From the NCBI GenBank assembly GCA_027604685.1, contig JADHYX010000187.1, positions 1 to 41,690 on the forward strand: a stretch of 41,690 nt of DNA, given 5' to 3'. Within the stretch, counting starts at the first letter, position 1. Every line of letters begins with the position of its first letter. A program made the translations under genes and the position numbers. The stretch comes from Lobulomyces angularis. Lineage: Eukaryota; Chytridiomycota; Chytridiomycetes; Lobulomycetales; Lobulomycetaceae. The notes beneath the pieces are model-generated. The model saw only the letters and a list, made by a program, of their open reading frames with translations, had not been told where the DNA came from and searched no databases. Positions 28,001-37,500 of the stretch are shown here, one piece after another.

Positions 28001-28501
28001 AAATGGTAATTATAAAATTACAATTTTTTTTCTCTAAAATTTTCTGTGGTATCTGAAGGCTTAAAATGCTAGAAACTTCAACTATAGTGTCAATATCAGC
28101 AGGAACACCACCATCTGTTTTGGATGCATTTTGTGCACTTTTACAATTGAACATGCTTTATGAAAAAAATGAAAAAGATGCAGTATACATGCACCATGAA
28201 TTTGAAGTTGAATATGCAGAGGGAAAAATTGAAACACATACGTCAACTTTAGTTGCGTATGGAGAAGTAGGTGGATATAGTGCAATGGCCAAGACAGTTG
28301 GATTACCTGCAGCGATGGGAGTGGAAATGTTATTAAATGGAGAATTAAATCATAGAAAGGGGGTAATTGCTCCAATGACTAGGCAAGTTAAAAAGTTCAT
28401 TTTTAAATGATTTAATTTTTACTTTTTTTAGTGACATTTATGAACCATTAATTAAAAAGTTAGAAGAGGAAGGAATAAAATTTGTTGAAAAGCAGCATTA
28501 A
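25082..28501 (+). CDS. bifunctional lysine-ketoglutarate reductase/saccharopine dehydrogenase (AASS-type fusion)
   Basis: Interconverts aminoadipate semialdehyde plus glutamate, saccharopine, and lysine plus 2-oxoglutarate. The N-terminal half is the Lys1-like LKR domain. It has LGIRREGKNRWERR|VPLSPDAV (25082-25210), KADVIIGVKEVPEEELIP, YLYFSHTHKGQSYNM, FAGYTGTIDILHGLGQRLL, FTGSDGNVCKGALEIFQCLP, and FAPFTSVLINGILWNS (about 26260-26300). The C-terminal half is the Lys9-like SDH domain from about 26815: KVLLLGAGYVAEPLVDYL (Rossmann motif), NELGLDPGIDHLTAM, SWCGGLPAPENSDNPLGYKF, LEGLPNRDSLSYIEKY, FRGTLRYVGYSELM and AYGEVGGYSAMAKTVGLPAA. The stop is TAA at 28499-28501. Exons stay in frame across the LKR-SDH border with canonical introns, so this is one fused gene. 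Fungi normally have separate Lys1 and Lys9. A targeting presequence is not obvious. Next to Lys2 a biosynthetic role is likely, but degradation is possible. Confidence 0.94.
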
Positions 28502-28681
28502 AGTTTTAATGTTTAACATTTAAATAGATAATACATTTTTCACAAAAAAAAAAAAAAATTTTTTAGCAAATTTTATTCAATTCACAAAAGCAAAACTTAA
28601 TTTTATAAATAAGTAAATAAATACTTAAAAATGATTTAAATTTTGAAAAAAAAAAAATTTTTGAATTTACAACAAAAACTG

Positions 28682-29659
28682 ATGAAAGAGGAAATTTTGG
28701 AATACGTCTTTGGAATAATAGGAACAGCATGTTTAAGCTTTCAACTTGTGCCACAAGCAATTAAATCTTATAAAGATAAATCGACAAAAGGTTTATCAAA
28801 GTCAATGTTAATTTTATGGGTAAGAAATTAAAACAAAAAGTTTAAAAATAAAAAAAAAAATTAAAAAAAAATANNNNNNNNNNTAGTATCCTCAAAGTAT
28901 CCAATCCAACTAATTCTGCAGCCAGTCTTTTTTTCAATATTTAGTCTCATCTGTTACATTCAGTGCATCTATTACAATCAAAAAGATATCCTCATTTCCA
29001 AAACAGCTCATTTAGATGTAGAAGAAAAAAAAAAAAAATTTGATAAATTTTTGTTAAGGATGGTTTTCCTGTCCTTTTTTTTGGTTGGTTTTAGCACCTT
29101 GTTTACTGTCTTAGGTATTTTTTTAATAAATGTAACAAAAAAAAGTAAAATGATGAATAATTTATTTTTAAGTTTTTATGCCATTAAAATTTTTTTTTTT
29201 TTATGTAAACCAAAAAGTTTACAATTGATATTGGATTAGAATGGCCAGTTTTTAGTATGGGAATAATTCCAGCAGTATTATTGGTTATAGGATTTTTTCC
29301 ACAATTTTATGAAGTATACGGTATAAAATTCTATTTTTTATTTTTTTAAATGAAGATTTTTTGAAAATTTTATTTTTATAGTTTTTAAACGGGTATTAGG
29401 AATATCAAGATTATTTATGGTTTTAGATATCATAGGAGGAGTGTCAAGCTTTTGTGTTTTAACACTTAAACCATTTGACGCACTTGCAATTATAACTGCT
29501 TCAACATGTAAAAAAAAAATTGAATATTTTAAATAATAGATTTAAGTTTTAATTTTTAAATTAACTTTTTTTTTTTTTTTAGATCTTTCTGTGGTTTTTT
29601 GTGATTTGATATTAATATTTTTATATTTTTTATTAGAACATCTACAGTTGTATTCATAG
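28682..29659 (+). CDS. PQ-loop repeat membrane protein (incomplete across an assembly gap)
   Basis: Predicted seven-helix membrane protein of the PQ-loop/SWEET-related group; such proteins often sit in lysosome/vacuole or ER membranes. The first exon has GIIGTACLSFQLVPQAIKSY followed by KGLSKSMLILW, the first PQ motif. After the gap come FSLICYIQCIYYNQKD and a charged loop, then VFSMGIIPAVLLVIGFFPQF with the second PQ motif, KRVLGISRLFMVLDIIGGVS and FCDLILIFLYFLLEHLQLYS, with stop TAG at 29657-29659. The reading frame does not join across 28833-28885, so an exon or part of one is probably missing in the N run. The start at 28682 is the first ATG before the first helix. The function is unknown. 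It lies 180 bp after the LKR/SDH gene on the same strand. Confidence 0.85.
28874..28883. other. assembly gap (10 N)
   Basis: Ten N bases flanked by A-rich sequence, inside the PQ-loop gene. The real length is unknown, because 10 N is often a placeholder. Confidence 0.95.
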
Positions 29660-31304
29660 AAAATATCAGATCTATATGTATTTTAAAGCAAGTTTATTGA
29701 CAACAAATAAAATTGTTTGAGCATTTATTAGTTGATACAATGCGATACAAAAAACACAAAACTGGTTAGTTGATGCAGCGCTGGTTATTTCTTCCAAATA
29801 ATTTTGAGTTTTTTTTTAGAATAGCTTTTTTTGGAAGAATAAAAAATTTAACAGAGAAAATTAGAAAAAGTAAGAAGTAGTGTACCGTGTTACACAAAAG
29901 AAGTTAAATAGATTAGAGATGTTTTTTGAAATTTGACGTTTCAAATATCAAAAGATGATTTTTCATTCTTGATTAAAGATATAAATTTAAATATTCAGCA
30001 TTTTCCATCTAAATCATGTTTCCAAAAAAAGCAGCTAAAAAGTTAAGGGAAACAAAAAAGGAACCTTTCTCGCAAAGCAACAAAGGCTAAATAAGACGCA
30101 GTGGAGAACTACATATGAAAAAGAGTAAAGTACTTCAATTTTAAATGTTATACAAAAGCAATTCATCCCAATTTCACTATCACCCAGGTATGAAAGAGTT
30201 ATAAAATAAAAAAGGAGTTTATGTAAAGCTTCACGAAAATCTAGTTTTGCAAAACTATTTTGACAACAATCGAAACAGCCATAACAACGGCAGTTCAAGC
30301 ACTTCATGAAGCAACTATTAGATTTAATATTGCTACGTCTCTTGTTATGGAACAAGACCAGGTTGAACATTGCATTAATTAAATCTCGTAAAATTACTGA
30401 TATTGTAAAATTTTTCAACAATCACTGAAACTTAATTGGTCAGAAAAAGTGCAAGATGCCAATTTCCACATTGTTAAAATTGAACTTTTAACGGAAGTAA
30501 AGCTTATTTGGCAGATTTACACTAGATTTACAGTTATTGAGACATAATCGAAAAATGCCGCTGAGTTGGATATAGAATACAACATTTGTGATGGCAGATA
30601 AATTATATTTAAGAACTTAATGAATTACCGACTGTGACTGATAACAGTATTCCAGATCTAATACTTTTACCGAAGGGGAAAAGCAGATAAATTGTATCCG
30701 ATAATTTGAAATCGTTGTAGAACAACTTTATTTTCAAAACAAGGTTTATGTAATACTAAAAACTTTCACATCTGCTGAAGTTAAAGTAATAGTGAAAATT
30801 AAGGGTATGTCATGGAACATTATGATAACTTTTTGAATGCTTTGTTAAACTGTTTGGAGTAGACAAATTAATGTCAAAATTAGTGAATTCTGAGAATTCA
30901 AATGTGGTAAGTTCAGAATGGGGTGGACTCGCTGTTACCCTCTCCCTGTGATTCAAGAATAATGTAGCAACTTTTTTGTGTGACCTGCATCACCAGTTGT
31001 ACAACCCAAAACTTATTTCTGTTTGAGATGGAAATTTTGAAATAGATTTTTGATTTTATCAATCTTGTAGCTGCCCGTGGCTGCCAACTGCTACTGCCAA
31101 CTACCATCAACGCACTGCCAACTACCTGCAACAAGGGCACTCCCAAGTTCACTTGCAACAAGACCAAAGTCCCTTTAAAGCTCTTCTATAACCAATTCAA
31201 TCCTCTCTTTTCCTCTCTTTTCAACCACATTAACATCACTCAATCAACCTATTCCATAACAATCTGAACCTAATCAATAACAATCTTCTCGCTACTGCTT
31301 CTTG
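29660..31304. other. gene-poor region with possible coding relics
   Basis: No gene could be modelled. On the plus strand, fragments such as KAAKKLRETKKEPFSQSN (about 30020-30090), IETAITTAVQALHEATIRFN (about 30265-30330), NWSEKVQDANFHIVKIELL (about 30435-30490) and ELPTVTDNSIPDLILLP (about 30620-30675) look protein-like. They lie in different frames with stops between them. I cannot name the source. A more GC-rich patch with repeated CTGCCAACT occurs at 31070-31140. The 31190-31300 stretch is pyrimidine-rich leader sequence of the next gene. Confidence 0.4.
31081..31123. repeat. short CTGCCAACT repeats in a GC-richer patch
   Basis: Exact copies of CTGCCAACT start at 31081, 31094 and 31115, with related words between them. 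The patch is clearly less AT-rich than its surroundings and lies about 180 bp before the start of the zinc-finger gene. Confidence 0.6.
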
Positions 31305-32112
31305 ATGAACGGTATCCTCCTAAATGTTGATTTCCTCACCGTTTTCTCTTTTTTTAGTTACTATTCACTGTCGTTGGATCAACTGCAACTTAACCTTTAA
31401 GTCTGAACTAGATACCTATCATCACTGTCATTTAAATCACTCAGTGGTAAATATTCATTTTTTTATTTCTTTTTATTTTCATTTTTTGAAATACCCATAG
31501 TCTGGTAAACAGTTTTGCAAGTGGATTTCAAAATTTCATCTTGGAGTTAATGCTGAAACCTGTAGTGTTAGGTAACTATAAATTTTTTTTTATCTAAAAA
31601 AAAAAAAAAAAAAAATAGATTACAACATAAAGGACAACTAAAGGATCATTTAATCACGGTAAAGATTCTTTTTTGTTTTATTTTTAATTCTAATTAAATT
31701 TTTTATTTTATTTTATTTTTTTTACTTCCTTTCTCTTTAGCATTTTCCTCCTGATTTTAAACCCATCCCGTGCAAGGTAATGCTTTATATTTATTATATA
31801 TATATGTATTTATAGATTAAAAAAATAAAAAAGTATCCAGGATGTAATGTACATGTAAGAACTAGGCAAAATTTAACTACACATATAAAAAGTGTACATC
31901 AAATAGAAAAACTGTATTTAGAAAATACGGATAGTATACCATTAAACGATGGAAAAAAAATTATCAAAACCTATATTGGGAAAAATAGCGAAAATGATGA
32001 TACCTACAGCAATATAATAATATCACAAACAATTCAAACTAGTTTTAATAATATATCTGAATCTTCATTTCTTATTGACAGTAGAAGAAAAATTGAAAAT
32101 ATTATCAATTGA
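31305..32112 (+). CDS. small C2H2 zinc-finger protein (probable DNA-binding)
   Basis: Six exons give a protein of about 179 residues. Exon 1 codes only ATG-AAC-G (31305-31311). Exon 2 gives CRWINCNLTFKSELDTYHH and ends at 31448. Exon 3 reads FCKWISK...ETCSV, exon 4 QHKGQLKDHLIT (about 31620-31659), exon 5 HFPPDFKPIPCK (about 31741-31776) and exon 6 (31817-32112) PGCNVHVRTRQNLTTHIK followed by SVH. Every junction has GTAA or GTAT donors and YAG acceptors and keeps frame. The joined protein shows three C2H2-like fingers with the CxW variant of the first pair and inter-finger HFPPDFKPIPC. The C-terminal tail is Asn/Ile/Ser-rich and unlike anything I know. The role is probably transcriptional or chromatin-related, but the target cannot be inferred. 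A near-identical finger arrangement in another fungus would confirm the model. Confidence 0.75.
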
Positions 32113-32560
32113 AAAAAAAAAAAAATTAAATAATAATATAAATTTTATTCCTTTTTTTAAATTTCTTTTTTTTTATTTTTTTTACATTTTTAATTTTTTT
32201 TTTTTTATTATTTGTTGTTGATTTTTTAAGTTAAAAAAACCTAAAAAATAATTGATTAGTATGTAATGAAACTGCAATACACCTGAAATTGTTATAATTA
32301 GTCCTGTAAAAACATTAAAGTTGCCACAGCGCAGGTATAGATTATTATTTGCTAAATAAGATGGATAGTGGAATAAAAAATTTACTACAAACTTTTATAC
32401 ATACCTTCTTGACATTAAAATTTAATAATTACGTTAATAGCTTTAATGCTATCAAACTTTTTTTTTTCTGTATGAAAGTATGTTCAAACAAATGTTAAAC
32501 CAAAAAGTATGCTAAAGAAACTACAACAGAAAAACAAAATTTAAGTTGCACTCAGAGTGA
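32113..32560. other. gene-free AT-rich spacer
   Basis: It is T-rich just after the zinc-finger stop (long T runs at about 32150-32215). Nothing else is recognised. Confidence 0.35.
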
Positions 32561-32566
32561 AAAAAA
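32561..32566 (-). terminator. RNA polymerase III T-run terminator of tRNA-Ser
   Basis: Six T residues in the sense of the tRNA start one base after its 3' end. This is the usual Pol III stop signal. Confidence 0.75.
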
Positions 32567-32567
32567 T

Positions 32568-32649
32568 CGTCGCCTACAGGATTTGAACCTGTGCGCGGAA
32601 ACCGCAATTGATTTCTAATCAATCTCCTTAACCACTCGGACAAAGCGAC
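32568..32649 (-). tRNA. tRNA-Ser (anticodon AGA)
   Basis: An 82-nt class II tRNA. The acceptor stem GTCGCTT pairs with AGGCGAC (one G-T pair), with discriminator G. The anticodon stem ATTGA/TCAAT encloses loop TTAGAAA, giving anticodon AGA (reads UCU and, after A34 deamination, UCC and UCA). A long variable arm (GCGG-TTT-CCGC) marks it as serine. The T-arm AGGTTCAAATCCT contains the B box and GTCCGAGTGGTTAAGG the A box. No intron is present. Confidence 0.96.
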
Positions 32650-33163
32650 TTACCTTATTAAAGGTTTTACAATATTTCTTTTTAATTAATTAGTTTTTTA
32701 GTATATAAACCTAAGTTGTTACACAATAATCTTGATTAATTTATAACGACTTTAAGTATTAAACTTACTAATTCTTTTTAATTAATAAAGATTATTTTAT
32801 AACGAATTTAGACTATAATATTAATAATTCACGAAAAGCATAACAATTATAATTATGGTTTCAGCTTATATGTTTTCTTTTAATTAGGATTAAAAAATTC
32901 TTCAAATTTGTTAATTTTTTTAGTTCAATAAATGCTACCAATTAATTTTGGTAGTATCATTTTTTTAAAATTTCCAATAATTAAATATTTAATTTCCAAA
33001 AAAAAGTTTTATTGTTTCATTTTTATTTTTGTTGTATAAAAATAATTAAAATTTAAAAAAATAATTTTTAATTTTTTTTTTTTTACAAAGTTTATTTTTT
33101 TAAAAACAAAAACACAACTAGTTACATACAAAATTTTTCTTAAAAAAAAAAAAAAGACGCTAT
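32650..33163. other. gene-free AT-rich region carrying a dispersed repeat
   Basis: No gene is seen. It contains the 77-bp repeat described separately and a diverged partial copy of the same words just upstream (TTATAACGA at about 32741 and again at about 32797). Long A and T runs border the next gene's 3' end. Confidence 0.45.
32769..32845 (+). repeat. dispersed repeat, left copy (inverted partner at 41614-41690)
   Basis: These 77 bp match the reverse complement of 41614-41690 with three mismatches by my alignment. Beyond 32845 the match resumes after about 25 extra bases (GTTTTCTTTTAATT at about 32871). No coding content. The family is unknown. Confidence 0.85.
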
Positions 33164-34078
33164 TTAAAATAATGACCATTTACTTTTTGTTTTGTCAGGG
33201 TTATAGTCTTTGTCACTACTGTTATCTAAGAAGTCGGAATCACTCTCAACATCATGTCTTGGGATACTTGCAATATCCTCCTCTGAGGTAATGGTATTTG
33301 CATCATTTTCATAATCAAAGTCATCATCACATTCTGAAATGCTTTCTTCTTTGTCCAGCATTGCAATGGAAATCTTACACTCTTCTTTGTTGGTAGATTC
33401 AGTTCTATTTCCACAATCTGAAGTATATTGGCAGTTTTCCTTAGTTTCAGTGGCAAGTTCAGTATTAAAATCAACATTTTCAGGAGATATTTCATTGTTT
33501 GATTCAACTTTATCGATGCCTTCAAAGTTTTTTGCCATGATCTCTTCTTCAGTTTCTATTTCTGTAGTTTCTGGAATTTTTTCAACAAATTCAATCTCAC
33601 TCATACTGTTATCACTGCTACCTTCAGCTTTGGTGTCTGCGGCTGTATTTAGCTTTAAAAAGTCCATATTCCAGAAATTATTTTTTTTAGGTGAATTAGG
33701 AGCGAAATTTTCTAAAATTTGAATAATTTTACTCTGCTCAGATATAATTGCATTTAATTTTTTTAAGATTGCATCAGAAACTTCCAACTTTTCAATGTTG
33801 TTGCTTTTATTTGACTTTTTTTTACTTTTATTTTTTATGCTGATATTCAATTTGGTTTTGCCAAAACTGTTTTTTTTCTTTTTTAAATGTATTTTTGGTG
33901 CACTTTTCAAAGGTTGTTTTTTCACTTTTTTTGTGTTTATTGGTGAACTCATGGTTTTAATTTTCTTAGTAAAAATAGGGATGGGTTCGACAGCATTGAT
34001 CACTTCTTTTTTTATCATTTTTTCAATATCATCGTTGCTGAATTTTCTTTTCAAGGATTTTCTAGTTGTCATCACCAT
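33164..34078 (-). CDS. hypothetical Lys-rich/acidic protein, probably nuclear
   Basis: Single-exon gene of 304 codons. The N-terminal third is strongly basic (TRKSLKRKFSNDD, KKVKKQPLKSAPKIHLKKKK, KNKSKKKSNKSNN), with several candidate nuclear-localisation signals. A short helix-like segment follows, VSDAILKKLNAIISEQSKII, which could be a coiled coil. The C-terminal half is acidic and Ser-rich, ending DSDFLDNSSDKDYNPDKT and SKWSLF. No catalytic or binding domain is seen. A basic head plus acidic tail resembles histone chaperones and other chromatin proteins, but that is a composition argument only. MVMTT offers two start codons two residues apart, and the first (34078) is used here. It is in tandem with the PPR gene. 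Confidence 0.65.
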   Translation of the reverse strand: MVMTTRKSLKRKFSNDDIEKMIKKEVINAVEPIPIFTKKIKTMSSPINTKKVKKQPLKSAPKIHLKKKKNSFGKTKLNISIKNKSKKKSNKSNNIEKLEVSDAILKKLNAIISEQSKIIQILENFAPNSPKKNNFWNMDFLKLNTAADTKAEGSSDNSMSEIEFVEKIPETTEIETEEEIMAKNFEGIDKVESNNEISPENVDFNTELATETKENCQYTSDCGNRTESTNKEECKISIAMLDKEESISECDDDFDYENDANTITSEEDIASIPRHDVESDSDFLDNSSDKDYNPDKTKSKWSLF

Positions 34079-34536
34079 TTTAAATTTTATAATTAGATAT
34101 TATTTTTTCAAGTATTAATAATTAAACTTATAATTTTTGTTTTCTTATTGATTTTATAGTAAATTTTATTTTGTGCAATTTGATGGTGTCACTTTTACAC
34201 TTAGAGATTAAGCATCAAAAATTTTATTTTAAAAAATATTTTAACTACAAATTTTTTGGCCAAACATGTCAAATCCCAAAAATCCAAAATTTTTGACAAA
34301 CATATTCCATGTCTTAAAAAATTTTGGTGCATTGGCTAAAAATCTTGCATTCAAAACTTTCAGCAAGTTTAATATGTTAGAGAATTATAAAAAAAAAAAA
34401 GTAATAAACTTAAAATTTTTTCTGGATATAAAAACACCTTAAAAATAAAAAAAATTTTTTAATAAAAGAATCAGTAGAAAAAAATAAATTTTATACTAGA
34501 AAAGAAAGATATGATACTTTTATACATAAATAAAGA
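34079..34536. other. gene-free AT-rich spacer
   Basis: Between two minus-strand genes. Contains many A/T runs and a possible hairpin (CAAAAAT...ATTTTTG, about 34275-34296). No gene is seen. Confidence 0.35.
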
Positions 34537-37500
34537 TTAAATTAATTTAAATCCATCACTTTCACATGAGGCCATAGTGGCATCTAGGTATTTACTAATC
34601 TCATTACTTTTTTTTTTCAAATTTAAAAAATCAATAAAAAGTTTGTACGTTTCCAAGTTTCTGAGTGGTTTATTACAATTTTTGGATAAAGTATTCTCAT
34701 TATTACTTACTGTAGACATATCTAAAATAAAAATAAAAAAGTTAAATTATTTATTCCCTAACAAAAAAAAAAAACCGTTGTAAATTTTTCTAGCTTCATA
34801 TAGATCTCCCAAGTTTAAATATCCTCTAATCATAGTATTATCTAGCAAGGTATCTCTCTTAACTTAAAAAAAATTTTTAGAAAAAAGTTAAAGAATTTAC
34901 TTAAATAAAGAAAGAAAAAGTGGTTTGTTGCGTTAACGTTAATTACCATTGTAATATGCTTCCAAGTTATCATATACATCAAATGCTAACTCTGCTTTGT
35001 CACTGTTAAAGAAGTTTTCTATCAGAAGCGCCAAATGTTTACTTTCCAGTAAACCGTTATCTTTCATTAGCGAGATAACCTCTAAGGCTACTCTTAGGTC
35101 ACCTTTTTTATCAGTGTTGGGGCTGTTTGAATTAAGACTACCAGTTAAAATCGGCTCAAAATGCAGCTTTGAATAACTACCACTGTATTTCTTTTTTACT
35201 TGAGCTAATGCCTCCAAATAACCATCCTTTTTTAAGCTAACTAATGCACGAACTATATAAATTAAACTTTCTGAATCGAATTTAATAACATTTTTTGAAT
35301 TATCAAAACAATCAACTCTTTCTCTCAAGAGTAGGTAATATTTGTGCAACTTATTGAAATCCCCTAAACGGTAACAGTATTTTAATATAGCATTGAAGTG
35401 TTTTATCGTAAGAAGTTCTTGTCGTGCGCATTCAAAAAATAACTCTTTCATTGCAGATTCTCTTTTTAGCATTTCTTCATTTGTGATATTTTCGAAATTA
35501 GAATCACCTATACAACGTAGAATTAGTAAATAATCGTTTGGCTCCAACTTTGCTTTTTGGGTTTTTAATAATCCAAACACTCTTAAACTTTCTGCAATGT
35601 TAAATGAAGATTCATTTTGCAAATATTTAAACCAGATATTATAAACAAGTAGACTTCCACTTTTTATGTAAAGAGAATTCCAAGATTCTATTAAATGATG
35701 CAAAAACTGCTGGTCTTCGTCATTTTCACACTTTTTAAAAAACATCTCCAAAGTTAAATGATGGACTGTGCCAATAGGAAGTTTATAAAAATAATCCTTA
35801 GCAATCGCGATTTCTTCCCCTAAGCAGTATGCTCTACAGGCGGCATTCAATAATTCAATCTTTAAATTTGTTGCAGCTTGAGGTTCGGTATTTCTGAGGG
35901 CATCAATATAGCTCAGTTCTGATTGAATTCTAGCATCTGTGTCAGCAAAATTTCTTTCTTGTCCAGATGCTTCCATTAAACGCAATCTTGCTGTATAAGA
36001 AATTGGGATTGCGGAATTCTTACAATCCGACTCTAATGCAAATGCCTCTTTTCTATATAAATTTTAATTATCGTAAACCAATTCATTTTATAATATATCT
36101 ACCTATTACCCTTGTTCAGAACTTCTTTAATTACTTCTGATCTACCTTTTACCAGGTCCATGGACTGTAAGTTGTCCTGAAATCGATCTTGCGGTTTCTG
36201 CGAATCCAACTTTAATGACGGAAGCAGATCGAAATCAAAAACTCCAGCATCGCGAAGTTTCGCTCTCCACGTTGTTTGCGCGGATTTATCTTTGACTGCA
36301 ACCAGATATTTGTTGACTGCTTTAAATGTTTCAATATTTGGTTTAACCTGCATGAGGTCAACTATTTTGCATACTGTCTGTAAAATATTAGACTTCAACG
36401 AAATACAGTAAGATAATAAAATATGATATTCTTTAAGGGTCAAAGGTTTTTGAACCGTCTGTGATAAAAATGACTCTATAACAATTTTGGCTTCCTTTGC
36501 ACTAGGCTTTCTATTCTGCCGCGCATTTATGTAGCCTTTTGAAAGGTCAAAAATTTCTGTAAAGTTTCCACCTTGTAAATGCAAGGCATTCAGTAAATCT
36601 TCAAAAACAAAAAAAACTTTTTCATTTCGTAGTGGGTATATCAATGATTTGAAAAGCTTTAACGCCTCCATAGTTTTTCCTTTTTCAATTAAAACTTCTA
36701 TTAAAATTCCCACAGCTACGGTGTTTGGAGTGGAACCTTTGCGTTTTTGAATTTCAATAAATTCTATTGCTTCCTCTGTCATTTTGTTTAGGGTATAAAG
36801 AAATAAAGTGCTTTGACGATTAATCACATTTTTTTCTAGTTTCGCGCAAATTTTCTGTACTGTCACTAGGTCGTAGTTGTTTAAAGCACCGTTCAACATA
36901 ATAATGTAAGTTTCATGCCGTGGTTTGGGTAAAAATGTTTCAAAGTGTAAATCCGAAAAAAGTTCTAACGCCTCTTCATAATAATTTTTAGAGTTTAAAA
37001 ATCCTTTCAAAAGAGTATCATAAACTAAAATGCCAATTTCGAATCCTCTCTTCGACATATTAGTTTTAATAAATTCAAAAGCTTTTTCCTTCATTCCTAA
37101 ATTTGCCAGTGCATGAACAAAAGAAAGGTAAATTTTAAAGTGTTTAAAGTATTGAGTGGACGCAGTAAGAAACAGAGTAGTAGTATACTCAAAGGTTCCT
37201 ATTTCGCCTGATAATTGAATTGCATCGGCATGAAGTTGCATAGGAATTGGTATATCTTTTTTTCGGTAATATTTTTTAAGTTCTATAAAACCTTCCAAAT
37301 CTTTAAAAAGAGAAAAAATTTTCATTAATTCCGTTTGAAAAATTTTATCCCTTAAAATGTTTTCCTTCATAAAAAATGGTAACAGCTCTTTAAAAAGCTC
37401 CTTCATTGCGGATGCTTTTTTTTCCCACGATGTTGTAACAGGAATCCTTACTTTCTTAAATTTGTCTGGGTTTATTAACTTAACTCTTTTTGCGGTTTGT

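Noticed and set aside
30035..30421. Minus-strand open frame of 128 codons with many Cys and Phe
   Set aside because: No recognisable domain. The plus strand of the same interval has more protein-like fragments, so this is probably chance in low-stop sequence.
33339..33722. Plus-strand open frame of 127 codons
   Set aside because: Antisense of the acidic protein gene at 33164-34078, with no domain and no splice context of its own.
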